Under the pieces are notes generated by a model. It saw only the letters and a list, made by a program, of their open reading frames with translations. It was not told the DNA's origin and searched no databases. DNA of 64,000 nt from Pontibacillus salipaludis (GTDB lineage: Bacteria; Bacillota; Bacilli; Bacillales; BH030062): NCBI RefSeq assembly GCF_014642405.1, contig NZ_BMIN01000002.1, positions 62,001 to 126,000 of the forward strand, given 5' to 3'. The position numbers were made by a program, and so were the translations under genes. Shown here piece after piece: positions 1-8,997 of this stretch. The stretch's first letter is position 1. Every line of letters starts with the position of its first letter.

Positions 1-1030
1 CACCACCATTTACGTTTACTTTCTCTTCATCTAATCCAGCAATTTTCCCACTCGCAAGGGACACAGCAGCAAAGGCTTCATTCACTTCAAATAGATCAAT
101 CTCATCAATGGACTTGCCTGTTTTCTCCAAAATAGCATTGATGACGCGTCCCGGTGTTTCCGGGAAGTCTTTTGCTTCAACTGCCACTTCTGCGTGACCG
201 ATCACCGTAGCAAGTGGTGTGTACCCGTTCTCGTTTGCATACTCATCTGACATGAGAAGCATGGCACCAGCCCCATCATTCACACCAGGTGCGTTTCCTG
301 CTGTGATCGTTCCGGTTGGATCAAATACAGGACGCAATTTCGCTAGAGCCTCAACGGACGTATCTTTACGAGGAGCTTCATCCTGGTCGACAACAACCGG
401 GTCGCCTTTACGCTGTGGAACTTCAACTTTAGTAATTTCTTCAGCCATCTTGCCTTCTTCCATGGCTTTAACAGCTCTTTGATGAGAGCGATAAGCCCAT
501 TCATCCTGCGCTTCACGGCTCACCTCGTACTTCGTTGCTGTATTGTTGCCGTAGTTCCCCATATGAACGCCCTCGAATGAACAAGTCAGACCATCATGCA
601 CCATCATATCTTTCACTTGCTGGTCACCCATCCGGAAGCCCCAACGTGCTTTCGGTAGGAAATACGGTGCGTTCGACATGCTTTCCATACCTCCGGCCAC
701 AATAACCTGTTCATCTCCTAAGCGAATGAGTTGGTCGCCAAGCGTTACAGAGCGCATACCAGATGCACATACCTTATTAATGGTTTCTGTCTTTACTTCC
801 CACGGAATGCCAGCGTGTCGAGCAGCCTGACGAGACGGAATCTGCCCTTGCCCACCTTGAAGAACCGTTCCCATAATCACTTCGCCCACGTCTTCTGGTT
901 TAAAATTCGCTCGCTCTAGTGTCGCCTTAATCGCCGTACCACCAAGTTGTGAGGCTGTTAATGAACTAATCGATCCTCCCAATTTTCCAAAAGGTGTTCT
1001 TGCTCCTGCTACAATCACTGTCTTCGCCAT
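1..1030 (-). CDS. acetyl-CoA acetyltransferase (thiolase), 3' end outside window
   Basis: Thiolase that cleaves 3-ketoacyl-CoA or condenses acetyl-CoA, cytoplasmic. About 343 residues are visible from an ATG at 1030, preceded by GAGGGAGG. The N-terminus MAKTVIVAGARTPFGK and the nucleophile motif INKVCASGM (Cys88) are typical. NEAFA is present near the left edge, and reading stops at VNVNGG, just before the GHPLG-type His motif expected outside the window. It lies downstream of fadF on the same strand, and a FadR-like box sits 81-98 bases upstream of its start. I therefore infer a role in beta-oxidation (MmgA/FadA-like). An acetoacetyl-CoA biosynthetic role cannot be excluded. Confidence 0.93.
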   Translation of the reverse strand, partial: MAKTVIVAGARTPFGKLGGSISSLTASQLGGTAIKATLERANFKPEDVGEVIMGTVLQGGQGQIPSRQAARHAGIPWEVKTETINKVCASGMRSVTLGDQLIRLGDEQVIVAGGMESMSNAPYFLPKARWGFRMGDQQVKDMMVHDGLTCSFEGVHMGNYGNNTATKYEVSREAQDEWAYRSHQRAVKAMEEGKMAEEITKVEVPQRKGDPVVVDQDEAPRKDTSVEALAKLRPVFDPTGTITAGNAPGVNDGAGAMLLMSDEYANENGYTPLATVIGHAEVAVEAKDFPETPGRVINAILEKTGKSIDEIDLFEVNEAFAAVSLASGKIAGLDEEKVNVNGG

Positions 1031-1110
1031 ACTTTATTCCTCCCTCTTTTTGATAACGCTTTCAAAATTCCCAACAACTTTTCTTCATTCGACAATGGAG
1101 TCCCACCTTG

Positions 1111-1128
1111 ACTGAACGCTCGTTCAAC
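1111..1128 (-). promoter_or_regulatory. candidate FadR box upstream of the thiolase gene
   Basis: TGACTGAACGCTCGTTCA is an 18-base imperfect dyad resembling the Bacillus FadR operator (TGAATGAATANTCATTCA): both TGA/TCA ends and the TGA...TCRTTCA core are kept. It lies in the 245-base gap between fadF and the thiolase gene, so the thiolase may have its own fatty-acid-responsive promoter. Other TetR-family regulators use similar sites. Confidence 0.6.
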
Positions 1129-1221
1129 ATACACTCATAAATAAACGGAACAGGCCTCCAACTACCATGAACCTGACCCTAATGAACCGCTAACCAAGGC
1201 TTACTATGAACAGAATGAGGA

Positions 1222-1243
1222 GGCGTCCAGTTCAATGGACGCC
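1222..1243 (-). terminator. hairpin after fadF
   Basis: GGCGTCCA and TGGACGCC form a perfect 8-bp stem with a 6-base loop, 33 bases past the fadF stop. No strong T-run follows, so termination may be weak and allow readthrough into the thiolase gene. Confidence 0.4.
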
Positions 1244-1275
1244 ACACATCCTTTATAGTCACTCTATTTCGACAA

Positions 1276-3402
1276 TTAAGCCGTTTGTTCCTCTTTTTCT
1301 GAACCAAAAATGGAACGAGCTAAGATTTCTGCCACATCTTCTGTTGATACATCTTCTTCTACTTCTTTCGCTTTTGTTCCGTCACTAAGCATCGTTAAGC
1401 AGAACGGACAACCACTAGAGATCGTCGTTGGTTCTACTTTCAGCGCCTGTTCTGTTCTGGCTACATTCACGCGGTTTCCTGTCTTCTCTTCTGACCACAT
1501 TAGACCTCCACCGGCCCCGCAACACATACCATTTTGGCGATTTCGCTGCATTTCAACGACCTCAACTCCCGGAATTTGCTTCAGGATATCACGAGGTGGT
1601 TCGTACACTTCGTTATAACGACCAAGGTAACAAGAATCATGGTACGTAATCTTTTCTTTTACTTCGTGACTCGGCTGTAAGCGACCTTCTTTCACAAGTT
1701 CTGCTAATAGTTCTGTATGATGGTACACTTCGGCTTCAAAACCAAAGTCCGGATACTCATTTTTGAATACGTTATAAGCGTGCGGATCGATCGTAACGAT
1801 CTTCTTCACTTCTGCTTTCTCAAATTCTTTAATGTTCTTCTCAGCAAGGTCCTGGAATAAGAATTCGTTTCCTAGACGGCGGGCTGTATCCCCTGAGTTT
1901 CGCTCTTTGTTACCGAGTATAGCGAATTTCACACCCGCTTCATTTAACAAGCGAGCAAATGACATCGCAATTTTTTGTGAGCGATTATCGTAAGAGCCCA
2001 TTGAACTTACCCAGAACAGATACTCAAATTCTTCTCCGTCTTTTTGAAGCTCCTTCACTGTAGGGATGCGAACAGATTCGTTCTCTTTCTTCCAGTTTTC
2101 GCGCTCTTTCTTAGAAAGTCCCCATGGGTTCCCCTGGCGCTCAATGTTCATCATTGCACGTTGAGCATCTTGATCCATCTTACCTTCCGTTAGTACAAGA
2201 TAACGACGAAGGTCGATAATCTTATCAACGTGTTCATTCATAACCGGACACTGATCTTCACAGTTACGACACGTCGTACAAGCCCAGATCTCTTCTTCTG
2301 TAATGACATCACCGATTAGGCTTGATGTTTCAACATTCTCTAAGCTTGCCGCTGTTTCATTCTGAGAAGCTTTCGCCATTTGAGCCAACTGATTCCCGTC
2401 TGTGTTCGAGAATGCATAAGTCGGTACCCAAGGTGACTGACCTGTTACGGCAGCTCCTTTTTCTGTTAGGTGATCACGTAGTTTAATGATTAAATCCATC
2501 GGGCTCAGCATCTTCCCTGTCCCTGTTGCAGGACAAGCATTTGTACAACGGCCACACTCTACACAAGCATATAGATCAATCATTTGCAGATAAGTAAAGT
2601 CTTCAATCTTGCCCGCTCCAAAGGTGACTTCTTCTTCATCTTCCCCTTCGATGTCGAAGTCGATCTTCTCAAGCTTCCCAGCACGTTTGTCCTTCGCCAT
2701 GAACACGTTCACCGGTCCTGCGAGTAAGTGAGCGTGCTTGGATTGCGGTACGTAAACAAGGAATGTAAGTAAAATCAATAAGTGGACCCACCAGGAGATA
2801 AAGAATATGGCGGCAGCTGCCGTTTCGCCAATCCAGCTAAATAGGAAGGCAATGCCTGAAGCGACTGGCTCTGACCATGTTAACTCTTCCCCGTGCCAGA
2901 TAATCTCCATCCCATTACCAAGTAACACAGAAACCATTAATGTTCCGATAAAGATTAGAACCAGACCAGCTTTTAAGCCACGTTTCAGACGAACGAGCTT
3001 CTCGATGTAACGACGATAAAACGCCCACACCACCGCTGTAATAATGGTTAAGGTCACAAGTTCCTGGAAGAATGTAAAGCCAGGATAAAGCGGTCCAAGC
3101 GGCAAATGACCTTCTTCACTAAGACCTTTAATAATAAAGTCAATGGCACCAAATTGAACTAAAATAAATCCATAAAACATCATGACGTGAATAGCGCCTG
3201 ATTTCTTATCTTTTAACAACTTCTTCTGTCCGAACACGTAGACCATAATATCCTTGAGACGTTCTGTTAATTGCAGGTCAAAGTCCATTTTCTTGCCAAG
3301 TTGAATGTAGGCAATGCGCGTTCTAACAACTCGTACAAACAAATACAAACCGTAAGCGGTTACAATTAAGAACATAATCCAATTTAACAACAGTAAATCC
3401 AT
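1276..3402 (-). CDS. fadF: membrane-anchored iron-sulfur oxidoreductase FadF (YwjF-like)
   Basis: 708 residues, matching the roughly 700 of B. subtilis FadF. The N-terminal 220 residues hold about five membrane segments. Two 4Fe-4S motifs follow: C280-x2-C283-x2-C286-x3-C290 and C375-x2-C378-x2-C381-x3-C385. The C-terminal half has the two cysteine-rich CCG domains of heterodisulfide-reductase-like proteins (CCGAGGG and SGCPFC). The family is thought to pass electrons from acyl-CoA dehydrogenase/ETF to the quinone pool; that role is known for the family, not seen here. A FadR-type box lies upstream, and the gene is divergent from cls/uvsE, the same ywjF-ywjE-ywjD order as in B. subtilis. Confidence 0.9.
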   Translation of the reverse strand: MDLLLLNWIMFLIVTAYGLYLFVRVVRTRIAYIQLGKKMDFDLQLTERLKDIMVYVFGQKKLLKDKKSGAIHVMMFYGFILVQFGAIDFIIKGLSEEGHLPLGPLYPGFTFFQELVTLTIITAVVWAFYRRYIEKLVRLKRGLKAGLVLIFIGTLMVSVLLGNGMEIIWHGEELTWSEPVASGIAFLFSWIGETAAAAIFFISWWVHLLILLTFLVYVPQSKHAHLLAGPVNVFMAKDKRAGKLEKIDFDIEGEDEEEVTFGAGKIEDFTYLQMIDLYACVECGRCTNACPATGTGKMLSPMDLIIKLRDHLTEKGAAVTGQSPWVPTYAFSNTDGNQLAQMAKASQNETAASLENVETSSLIGDVITEEEIWACTTCRNCEDQCPVMNEHVDKIIDLRRYLVLTEGKMDQDAQRAMMNIERQGNPWGLSKKERENWKKENESVRIPTVKELQKDGEEFEYLFWVSSMGSYDNRSQKIAMSFARLLNEAGVKFAILGNKERNSGDTARRLGNEFLFQDLAEKNIKEFEKAEVKKIVTIDPHAYNVFKNEYPDFGFEAEVYHHTELLAELVKEGRLQPSHEVKEKITYHDSCYLGRYNEVYEPPRDILKQIPGVEVVEMQRNRQNGMCCGAGGGLMWSEEKTGNRVNVARTEQALKVEPTTISSGCPFCLTMLSDGTKAKEVEEDVSTEDVAEILARSIFGSEKEEQTA

Positions 3403-3510
3403 TCACTGCGCCCCCTTTGTTTATATGCGTGTTTCCTTTTTCCTTCTCCTAACCCCTTAAAAACGAAAACAACAAAAATATTCTGACATCTATATCTTTA
3501 TATTACAGAA

Positions 3511-3528
3511 TGAATGAACATTCAGTCA
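3511..3528 (-). promoter_or_regulatory. candidate FadR box upstream of fadF
   Basis: TGAATGAACATTCAGTCA is an 18-base near-palindrome, very close to the B. subtilis FadR consensus TGAATGAATANTCATTCA. It lies 109 bases upstream of the fadF start and 100 bases before the divergent cardiolipin synthase gene. FadR is a TetR-family repressor released by long-chain acyl-CoA. Confidence 0.75.
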
Positions 3529-3628
3529 ACATCTTTCCATCTTATTTATGTTCAATTTTATATAATTCAGGGAAAGATAAAAGTATGCTTACATATCTGA
3601 AAGCCTTGAAAGGAGCTTCTCTCCGTTT

Positions 3629-4819
3629 ATGATCTTTATATATATTATTGTAGCTATTCTTTTATTAATCGGTTTGCTATTATTGGATTTCTCTTTAGGT
3701 AAAAAAAATCACCGAAAAAACGTACGCTTTCTCGATTTTGAAAGCACTACAGGTGATTATCAAATATACACCGCCGGAGATCCTTTGTTTGAAGACCTCT
3801 TCCAAGATCTAAGACACGCTAAAAAGAAGATTGATATGATGTTCTTTATCATTAAGACCGATGAAATCAGCCGGGAACTATTGGAGATTTTAAAGCAAAA
3901 GGCAGAAGAAGGTCTTCAAGTTCGATTACTCCTTGATCGGATTGGCAGCTATCGCATTAATTCCAAAGTCATTAAGGAATTAAATCAATCAGGGGTCGAG
4001 TTTGCCTTTAGCGAAAAGCCAAAATTTCCGTATTTCTTCTACCGCTCACAACGAAGAAATCACCGCAAGATTACGATTATTGATGGTGATGTAGGGTACA
4101 TAGGAGGATTTAATGTCGGGCGTGAATATTTAGGCAAGGATGCTGAACTTGGCAACTGGCGAGATTACCACCTTCGATTACTCGGAGATATTGTACAGCA
4201 CCTTCAATCTACTTTTTTCGATGACTGGTACCTAGCGACGGGGCATCATGATGAAGAGCCTGTCCCTACTGAAACTGAAGGAGAGAAATGGATTGAAATT
4301 GCCGCAACAGATGGTGTACAGCTTGAAGATGTCTTTGAAAGCTTAATCTGTCAGGCGAAAGAGGAAGTATTTATTGGTACGCCTTATTTCATTCCGAGTG
4401 AACGTTTGTTTAAATGCCTGACTGATGCTTTAGAGCGCGGTGTGAATGTAAAAGTGATTGTGCCTATGAAGGCCGATCACCCGCTTGTGAAAGAAGCAGG
4501 TCTTCCTTATATGATGCGCCTCATCGATGCAGGTGGCGAGGTGTATATGTTTGATCAGGGTTTCTATCACGCAAAAGTGGTTATTGTGGATCAACAGTTA
4601 TGTGATATCGGAACAGCGAACTTTGACCGCAGAAGTCTGTTCTTAAATAAAGAAGTCAACACGATTATTCATAACCCGCGTTTTGTGATGGATTTGCGCT
4701 TGGCCTTTTTAAAAGATGTACAAGACAGCGAACCTCTCAACGATCATTTGATCCAACTCTTTACCATTCGAACTAAAATTAAAATAGGAATCGCTCGCTT
4801 TTTCCGCCCCCTACTATAA
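3629..4819 (+). CDS. ywjE: cardiolipin synthase-like phospholipase D protein (YwjE type)
   Basis: 396 residues. One N-terminal membrane segment (residues 1-20) is followed by two phospholipase-D HKD motifs: HRKITIIDGD at 145-154 with a GGFN follow-up, and HAKVVIVD at 314-321 followed by GTANFD. This is the cardiolipin synthase layout with only one N-terminal hydrophobic segment, as in B. subtilis YwjE (a minor synthase, 398 residues). The enzyme would join phosphatidylglycerol molecules at the membrane. AAGGAG lies a rather long 13 bases before the ATG. The uvsE gene follows within 15 bases, probably as one transcript. Confidence 0.88.
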   Translation: MIFIYIIVAILLLIGLLLLDFSLGKKNHRKNVRFLDFESTTGDYQIYTAGDPLFEDLFQDLRHAKKKIDMMFFIIKTDEISRELLEILKQKAEEGLQVRLLLDRIGSYRINSKVIKELNQSGVEFAFSEKPKFPYFFYRSQRRNHRKITIIDGDVGYIGGFNVGREYLGKDAELGNWRDYHLRLLGDIVQHLQSTFFDDWYLATGHHDEEPVPTETEGEKWIEIAATDGVQLEDVFESLICQAKEEVFIGTPYFIPSERLFKCLTDALERGVNVKVIVPMKADHPLVKEAGLPYMMRLIDAGGEVYMFDQGFYHAKVVIVDQQLCDIGTANFDRRSLFLNKEVNTIIHNPRFVMDLRLAFLKDVQDSEPLNDHLIQLFTIRTKIKIGIARFFRPLL

Positions 4820-4834
4820 GAAAGGATGACATTC

Positions 4835-5788
4835 ATGCGCATACGCTTTGGATTTGTTTCCCACACGCTGTCTCTGTGGGAGGCGGTCCCTGCTAAGACT
4901 TTAACATTTAAACGCTATTCAGCCATGACTAAAGAGGAGCGCAAAGATAAACTTTTAGAGGTTACAGCTAAAAATTTATACCATACGAAGCGTGCACTCT
5001 GGTTTAGCAGAGCAGCTGAAATCCCGCTTTACCGATTCTCCTCATCCATCGTCCCCTTGGCTACTCATCCTGAAGTAGCATGGGATTTCGTCACCCCTTT
5101 TAAAAAAGATTGGAAAGAGATTGGTGATATTGTAAGAGCAAGTGGTCAGCGGATTAGCTTTCACCCGAATCAGTTTACGGTATTTACAAGTGACAAACCA
5201 CACGTCACCGAAAATGCTGTAACCGACATGGTGTACCACTATAAAATGCTTGAAGCGATGGGTCTTGAGGAAGAAGGGTTTATTAATATCCATATCGGTG
5301 GAGCCTACGGGGATAAAACGTCTGCTTTAGAGCGATTCCATCAAAATATATATGAGATGCCAGATGAAGTTCGTAAACGGATGACGATTGAAAATGATGA
5401 TAAAACGTATACGACCTCGGAGACGCTCGAAGCTGCCGAGCAAGCTGGACTTCCTGTTATGTTTGACTATCACCATGAAATGGCGAATCCAGGCAAGGAG
5501 AATTACGAATCTCTCCTCCCTCGTTTGTTTCAGACCTGGTCAGGTACTGGCTATCCGCCTAAAGTTCACATATCTTCACCTAAATCAACTGAGAAGTACC
5601 GGGCTCATGCGGACTTCGTTGATCCAGAATATGCACTTCCGTTTTTAAAAGCGTGCAAGAAAGAGACAGACGTTCTTGATGTGATGATTGAAGCAAAAGA
5701 AAAAGATCGCGCCCTCCTCCAGATTATAGAAGATCTGAGTGCGATCCGTGGCGTGAAACGTGTACGTGGTGGTGAGATCGAGTTTTGA
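4835..5788 (+). CDS. uvsE: UV DNA damage endonuclease UvsE
   Basis: 317 residues from the ATG at 4835, chosen over the in-frame ATG at 4826 because AAAGGA (4821-4826) then sits at normal distance and the protein starts MRIRFGFVSHTLSLWEA, like known UvsE. TIM-barrel (xylose-isomerase-like) metal nuclease. Visible signatures include ISFHPNQFTV, NIHIGGAYGDK, IENDDKTYT, FDYHHEM and the late KVHISSPK. It nicks DNA 5' of UV photoproducts, starting an excision repair route independent of UvrABC. It lies directly downstream of the cardiolipin synthase gene, as ywjE-ywjD do in B. subtilis. Confidence 0.93.
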   Translation: MRIRFGFVSHTLSLWEAVPAKTLTFKRYSAMTKEERKDKLLEVTAKNLYHTKRALWFSRAAEIPLYRFSSSIVPLATHPEVAWDFVTPFKKDWKEIGDIVRASGQRISFHPNQFTVFTSDKPHVTENAVTDMVYHYKMLEAMGLEEEGFINIHIGGAYGDKTSALERFHQNIYEMPDEVRKRMTIENDDKTYTTSETLEAAEQAGLPVMFDYHHEMANPGKENYESLLPRLFQTWSGTGYPPKVHISSPKSTEKYRAHADFVDPEYALPFLKACKKETDVLDVMIEAKEKDRALLQIIEDLSAIRGVKRVRGGEIEF

Positions 5789-5968
5789 TTATTTGAACCA
5801 AGATTCGATTAATGGACTTACCTGCTCATAGGCTTTAAAGCCCAGGTAAATCCCTACAATGCCTGTTACACCTGCTAAGGCCGGTGGCGCTGGTATGGGC
5901 AGTTTAAAAAGAGCAAATATGAAGCCAACTAAAAATCCTGTAATAATGGAAAGAAAGATTACTTTCAT
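5789..5968 (-). CDS. XapX domain small membrane protein
   Basis: A 59-residue gene read on the minus strand, starting MKVIFLSIITGFLVGFIF and ending ESWFK, preceded by AAAGGGG at suitable spacing. It holds two hydrophobic segments separated by KLPIPAPPALAGVTG, the proline/alanine signature of the XapX (DUF1427) family. The function of that family is not established. Its stop codon abuts the uvsE stop on the other strand. Codon use and RBS look native. Confidence 0.8.
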   Translation of the reverse strand: MKVIFLSIITGFLVGFIFALFKLPIPAPPALAGVTGIVGIYLGFKAYEQVSPLIESWFK

Positions 5969-6099
5969 AACGACGTGCCCCTTTGTTGTTATAAGTTGGT
6001 TTTAGTATAGTCTTTTTTCCAGTTCGTTATCAAGATGATTTGTGCATCGTTGTCTCTATTAAAAGCTTTGTTATAGCCGAGACACTTTATTTGATTTTA

Positions 6100-6262
6100 G
6101 GCCGTTCGCGTTTATTGAGAGCTAGGGGGTCTGGGGAACGACTCGCTTTCCGCAGGCGAGCTGTCGAGCCTCCCGTGGGAAAAAGAGCCGGTCTAGTTCC
6201 CACAGGAAAGCGAGCGGTCTCCAGGCCCACCTTACACTCAATTAAAGCAAACGGAAACATTC
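6100..6262. repeat. long palindromic repeat, copy 1 (chimeric)
   Basis: Left end GGCCGTTCGCG with arm GGGGTCTGGGGAACGA; right end CCAGGCCCACC then AAACGGAAAC. The two ends belong to different subfamilies and do not pair with each other. The flank to about 6297 (CTCAGCTTCGAGCC...GGGGCTTATATA) also borders other copies, and ACTAACAGAGCC at 6322-6333 matches the outer end seen at 30448. It fills most of the argS/XapX gap. Confidence 0.8.
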
Positions 6263-6338
6263 TCTCAGCTTCGAGCCTTCATAAGGGGCTTATATAGATT
6301 AAATGAAATTCAATAATAAATACTAACAGAGCCATATT

Positions 6339-6374
6339 AAAAAAAGGGATCTTCTCCATGAAGATCCCTTTTTT
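6339..6374 (-). terminator. terminator of argS
   Basis: GGGATCTTC and GAAGATCCC pair around a TCCAT loop, flanked by A-run and T-run, 9 bases beyond the argS stop. It could act in both directions. Confidence 0.85.
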
Positions 6375-6382
6375 CCGTACAC

Positions 6383-8053
6383 TTACATTCTTTCTGGAGC
6401 GGATACTCCAATTAGTTTCAGTGCGTTTTCGATTGTTTGGCGAGTTGCTTCCATAAGCGCCATACGTGCTTGTGTGCGTTCTACTTGTTCTGTATCTAAC
6501 ACTTTCTCTGCGTTGTAGAAGCTGTGTAAGTCAGATGCTAAGTCGAACACATACTGCGTCACGCGGTGTGGCATGCGCTTCTCAGCAGAATCAGCCACTA
6601 GTTGTGGGAAGTCGCCAAGACGCTTCAATAGCGCTTCTTCTTTTTCTGAAGAAAGATGTGTGCCATCGATTTCTTGAGTGAATTCGAAGCCTTTCTCTTT
6701 CGCAGAACGAAGCATGCTGCAAATACGTGCGTGCGCATACTGAACGTAATAAACTGGGTTATCGTTTGACTCAGATTTCGCTAAGTCCATATCAAAATCA
6801 AGGTGAGAATCACTAGAGCGCATGCTGAAGAAATAACGCATTGCGTCGATTCCGACTTCATCCATTAGTTCACGTAGAGTGACAGCTTTCCCTGTACGCT
6901 TACTCATTTTCACTTTTTCACCGTCTTGGAACAAGTTCACCATTTGAATGATTTCCACTTCAAGTGTACCCTCATCATTCCCAAGAGCTTGGATCGCTGC
7001 TTTCATACGAGGGATGTAGCCATGGTGGTCTGCTCCCCAAATGTTAATGAGTGTTTCGTAGCCACGCTCTAATTTATTTTGGTGATAAGCGATGTCTGGA
7101 GTCAGGTACGTGTAGCTGCCGTCATTTTTAATAAGAACGCGGTCTTTATCATCACCAAAGTCTGTTGTGCGGAACCATGTTGCTCCGTCTTGTTCGTAAA
7201 CATAGCCTTTTTCCTTTAACGTTTCAACGGCTTGTTGGACTTTTCCAGAATCGTATAGAGATGTTTCAGAGAACCACTCATCGAACGGAACGCGGTACAT
7301 CGCTAAGTCGTCTTCGATTTTCTTCAGTTCATATTTCAACCCGTATTCGCGGAAGAACTTCAGACGCTCATCTTCTGATGTGTGCTTCCACTTGTCGCCA
7401 TATTCCTCTACAAGGCTGTTACCAAGCTCGATAATATCTTTCCCGTTGTACCCGTCTTCAGGCATTGGGAAATCTTCGCCAAGCGCTTGCATGTAGCGGG
7501 CTTCCATGGATGTAGCCAGGTTGTTGATCTGGTTACCGGCGTCGTTAATATAGTATTCGCGAGTCACATTGTATCCTGCTTTGTCTAGGATGTTGCAAAG
7601 CGCATCCCCTACAGAGGCACCACGCGCGTGGCCAAGGTGTAGATCACCTGTTGGGTTTGCGGATACAAACTCTACTTGAATCTTGTGGCCGTTTCCAACC
7701 TGACTAGAACCATAGCTTTCGCCTGCTTTCAGGATGGTTGGGACAAGGTCTGTTAGGTACTGATTGTCCATAAAGAAGTTAATGAAACCAGGACCTGCAA
7801 TCTCCATTTGTTTAATCGATGCTTTCGATTGGTCAAAATTCGCCACAATATCTTCTGCAATCTGACGTGGCGCTTTACGTGCAACACGAGCTAGCTGCAT
7901 CGCCATGTTCGTCGCATAGTCGCCGTGACTCTTATCTTTCGGCGTTTCTAACACAACAGGGGGTAATTCACTTTCACTTGCTAATTCGGCTTTCAATACG
8001 GCTTGAATAATCTCATTCTTTAACTTTTGTTCCGTTTGTTCAACAATATTCAT
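6383..8053 (-). CDS. argS: arginyl-tRNA synthetase
   Basis: 556 residues, normal for bacterial ArgRS. The N-terminal additional domain (residues 1-110) is followed by the class I signature HLGH at 139-142 within [15 protein letters not shown], and by the KMSKRTG motif late in the catalytic core. The C-terminal DALR anticodon-binding domain ends [11 protein letters not shown]. It charges tRNA-Arg with arginine. Its ATG overlaps the stop of the upstream ywiB by 4 bases, so the two are translationally coupled. No T-box leader is visible upstream. Confidence 0.97.
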   Translation of the reverse strand: MNIVEQTEQKLKNEIIQAVLKAELASESELPPVVLETPKDKSHGDYATNMAMQLARVARKAPRQIAEDIVANFDQSKASIKQMEIAGPGFINFFMDNQYLTDLVPTILKAGESYGSSQVGNGHKIQVEFVSANPTGDLHLGHARGASVGDALCNILDKAGYNVTREYYINDAGNQINNLATSMEARYMQALGEDFPMPEDGYNGKDIIELGNSLVEEYGDKWKHTSEDERLKFFREYGLKYELKKIEDDLAMYRVPFDEWFSETSLYDSGKVQQAVETLKEKGYVYEQDGATWFRTTDFGDDKDRVLIKNDGSYTYLTPDIAYHQNKLERGYETLINIWGADHHGYIPRMKAAIQALGNDEGTLEVEIIQMVNLFQDGEKVKMSKRTGKAVTLRELMDEVGIDAMRYFFSMRSSDSHLDFDMDLAKSESNDNPVYYVQYAHARICSMLRSAKEKGFEFTQEIDGTHLSSEKEEALLKRLGDFPQLVADSAEKRMPHRVTQYVFDLASDLHSFYNAEKVLDTEQVERTQARMALMEATRQTIENALKLIGVSAPERM

Positions 8054-8493
8054 GATTGGCCCTCCTCTTTAAATCGTAAGGATAAACGATGACGTTGTTT
8101 CTGTTGTCCGTTCACTTCTAAGTCGTAATTTATTTTCAGCATGCCCTTCAAGACGTCATTAGATTCTTCGAAGGATATCGTTTTCGTTGTGGTTTGCAGG
8201 TGAAACTTTCCGTACTGATGATGATACACACTTTCCGTACTTTGTTTCTCACGGAATACCTGATTCATTCGTATAGGACCCGTCCGACGAATGATGACTT
8301 TGTCCGGATGAATCGTTACAAGGTTGTCCACTTTCGCCTCATCCTCTGTCTTCTCTGTGAAACGAATAATGTGAGCATCCCCTTTCTGAACATAATCCCC
8401 GGGCTCGTCTACAACAATGTTTTGCTTCTGATCCTCATCTTTAATCTCAGTCTCTAGTCGAACACGTACAAGAGTACGATCCTCCGCCATCAT
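8050..8493 (-). CDS. ywiB: DUF1934 beta-barrel protein YwiB
   Basis: 147 residues, with beta-strand-rich alternation, for example [16 protein letters not shown] and [17 protein letters not shown]. It matches the YwiB/DUF1934 family, which is found next to argS in many Bacillaceae; the function is unknown and the fold is calycin-like. GAGGTGA precedes two consecutive ATGs (8493 and 8490), and the second has the better spacing. It forms a two-gene unit with argS. Confidence 0.85.
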   Translation of the reverse strand: MMAEDRTLVRVRLETEIKDEDQKQNIVVDEPGDYVQKGDAHIIRFTEKTEDEAKVDNLVTIHPDKVIIRRTGPIRMNQVFREKQSTESVYHHQYGKFHLQTTTKTISFEESNDVLKGMLKINYDLEVNGQQKQRHRLSLRFKEEGQS

Positions 8494-8587
8494 ACGTCAC
8501 CTCTTCTTTCTAACCAGTCGTCAATCCCGATCTTCTTAACTTAACCATTATAAGAATTCCAGACGAAAAACTCAATAGATGATTACT

Positions 8588-8705
8588 AGAAAAGCGCAGG
8601 CGGGGTGGTCAAGGGCGTACGGATAAGCAAGCTACCGTAGGTCTGCGCAGCAGACTGGAGGTAGATTGCTTATCACGCTAGCCCTTCCCCGCCGGAGCTA
8701 GATCC
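8588..8705. repeat. stand-alone copy of the nested hairpin element (AGAAAAGCGCAGG type)
   Basis: A 118-bp nested palindrome. GGCGGGG pairs with CCCCGCC, AAGGGCG with CGCTAGCCCTT, GGATAAGCAAGCTACC with GGTAGATTGCTTATC, and an inner GTCTGC pairs with GCAGAC. The right end is GGAGCTAGATCC. The frame CGTACGGATAAG...CTTATC-CGCTAG recurs inside the large palindromes at 14660-14774 and 44819-44933, so this looks like the same element in an independent site. AGAAAAGCGCAAGG restarts at 8706. Confidence 0.75.
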
Positions 8706-8726
8706 AGAAAAGCGCAAGGGGGCGGA

Positions 8727-8934
8727 GTCTGGACACTTTTATTGTGCGTCTCGACACTTTTGGCGCGCATTTAGACACTTTTGTCTTTTGTCCGGACACT
8801 CTTAGCGCTCGTTCCGACTCTTTCGGCTCTCGTCCGGACTCTTCAACCTCTCATCCAGACACTCCTCCCCTCATCCGGACACTATCCGCCCACGTTCCGA
8901 CACTTTCCCCCAGCTTCCCGACGCTCTCCCCCAC
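8727..8934. repeat. 21-bp minisatellite, ten degenerate units
   Basis: Ten head-to-tail units of 20-21 bp, each built on GTCCGGACACTTTTNN and a variable C-rich tail. The GACAC/GACTC core recurs at near-constant 21-base steps, and divergence grows towards the right end. One frame is open through the repeat, giving a 7-residue periodic translation, but there is no convincing start and I do not call a gene. It lies just past the terminator of the AimR-like gene. Confidence 0.85.
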
Positions 8935-8950
8935 AAGGAAACTGTTCAAT

Positions 8951-8979
8951 AAAAAAAGACCCGGCATCAGCGAGTCTTT
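8951..8979 (-). terminator. terminator of the AimR-like gene
   Basis: On the minus strand AAAGACTCG pairs with CGGGTCTTT (one G-T pair), followed by a T-run. It lies 19 bases after the stop. Confidence 0.75.
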
Positions 8980-8997
8980 CACAGTAAAATTTTCCAA

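Noticed and set aside
8727-8934. Possible CRISPR array because of regular short repeats
   Set aside because: The repeats are directly tandem and degenerate with no uniform unique spacers, no leader and no cas genes in the window.
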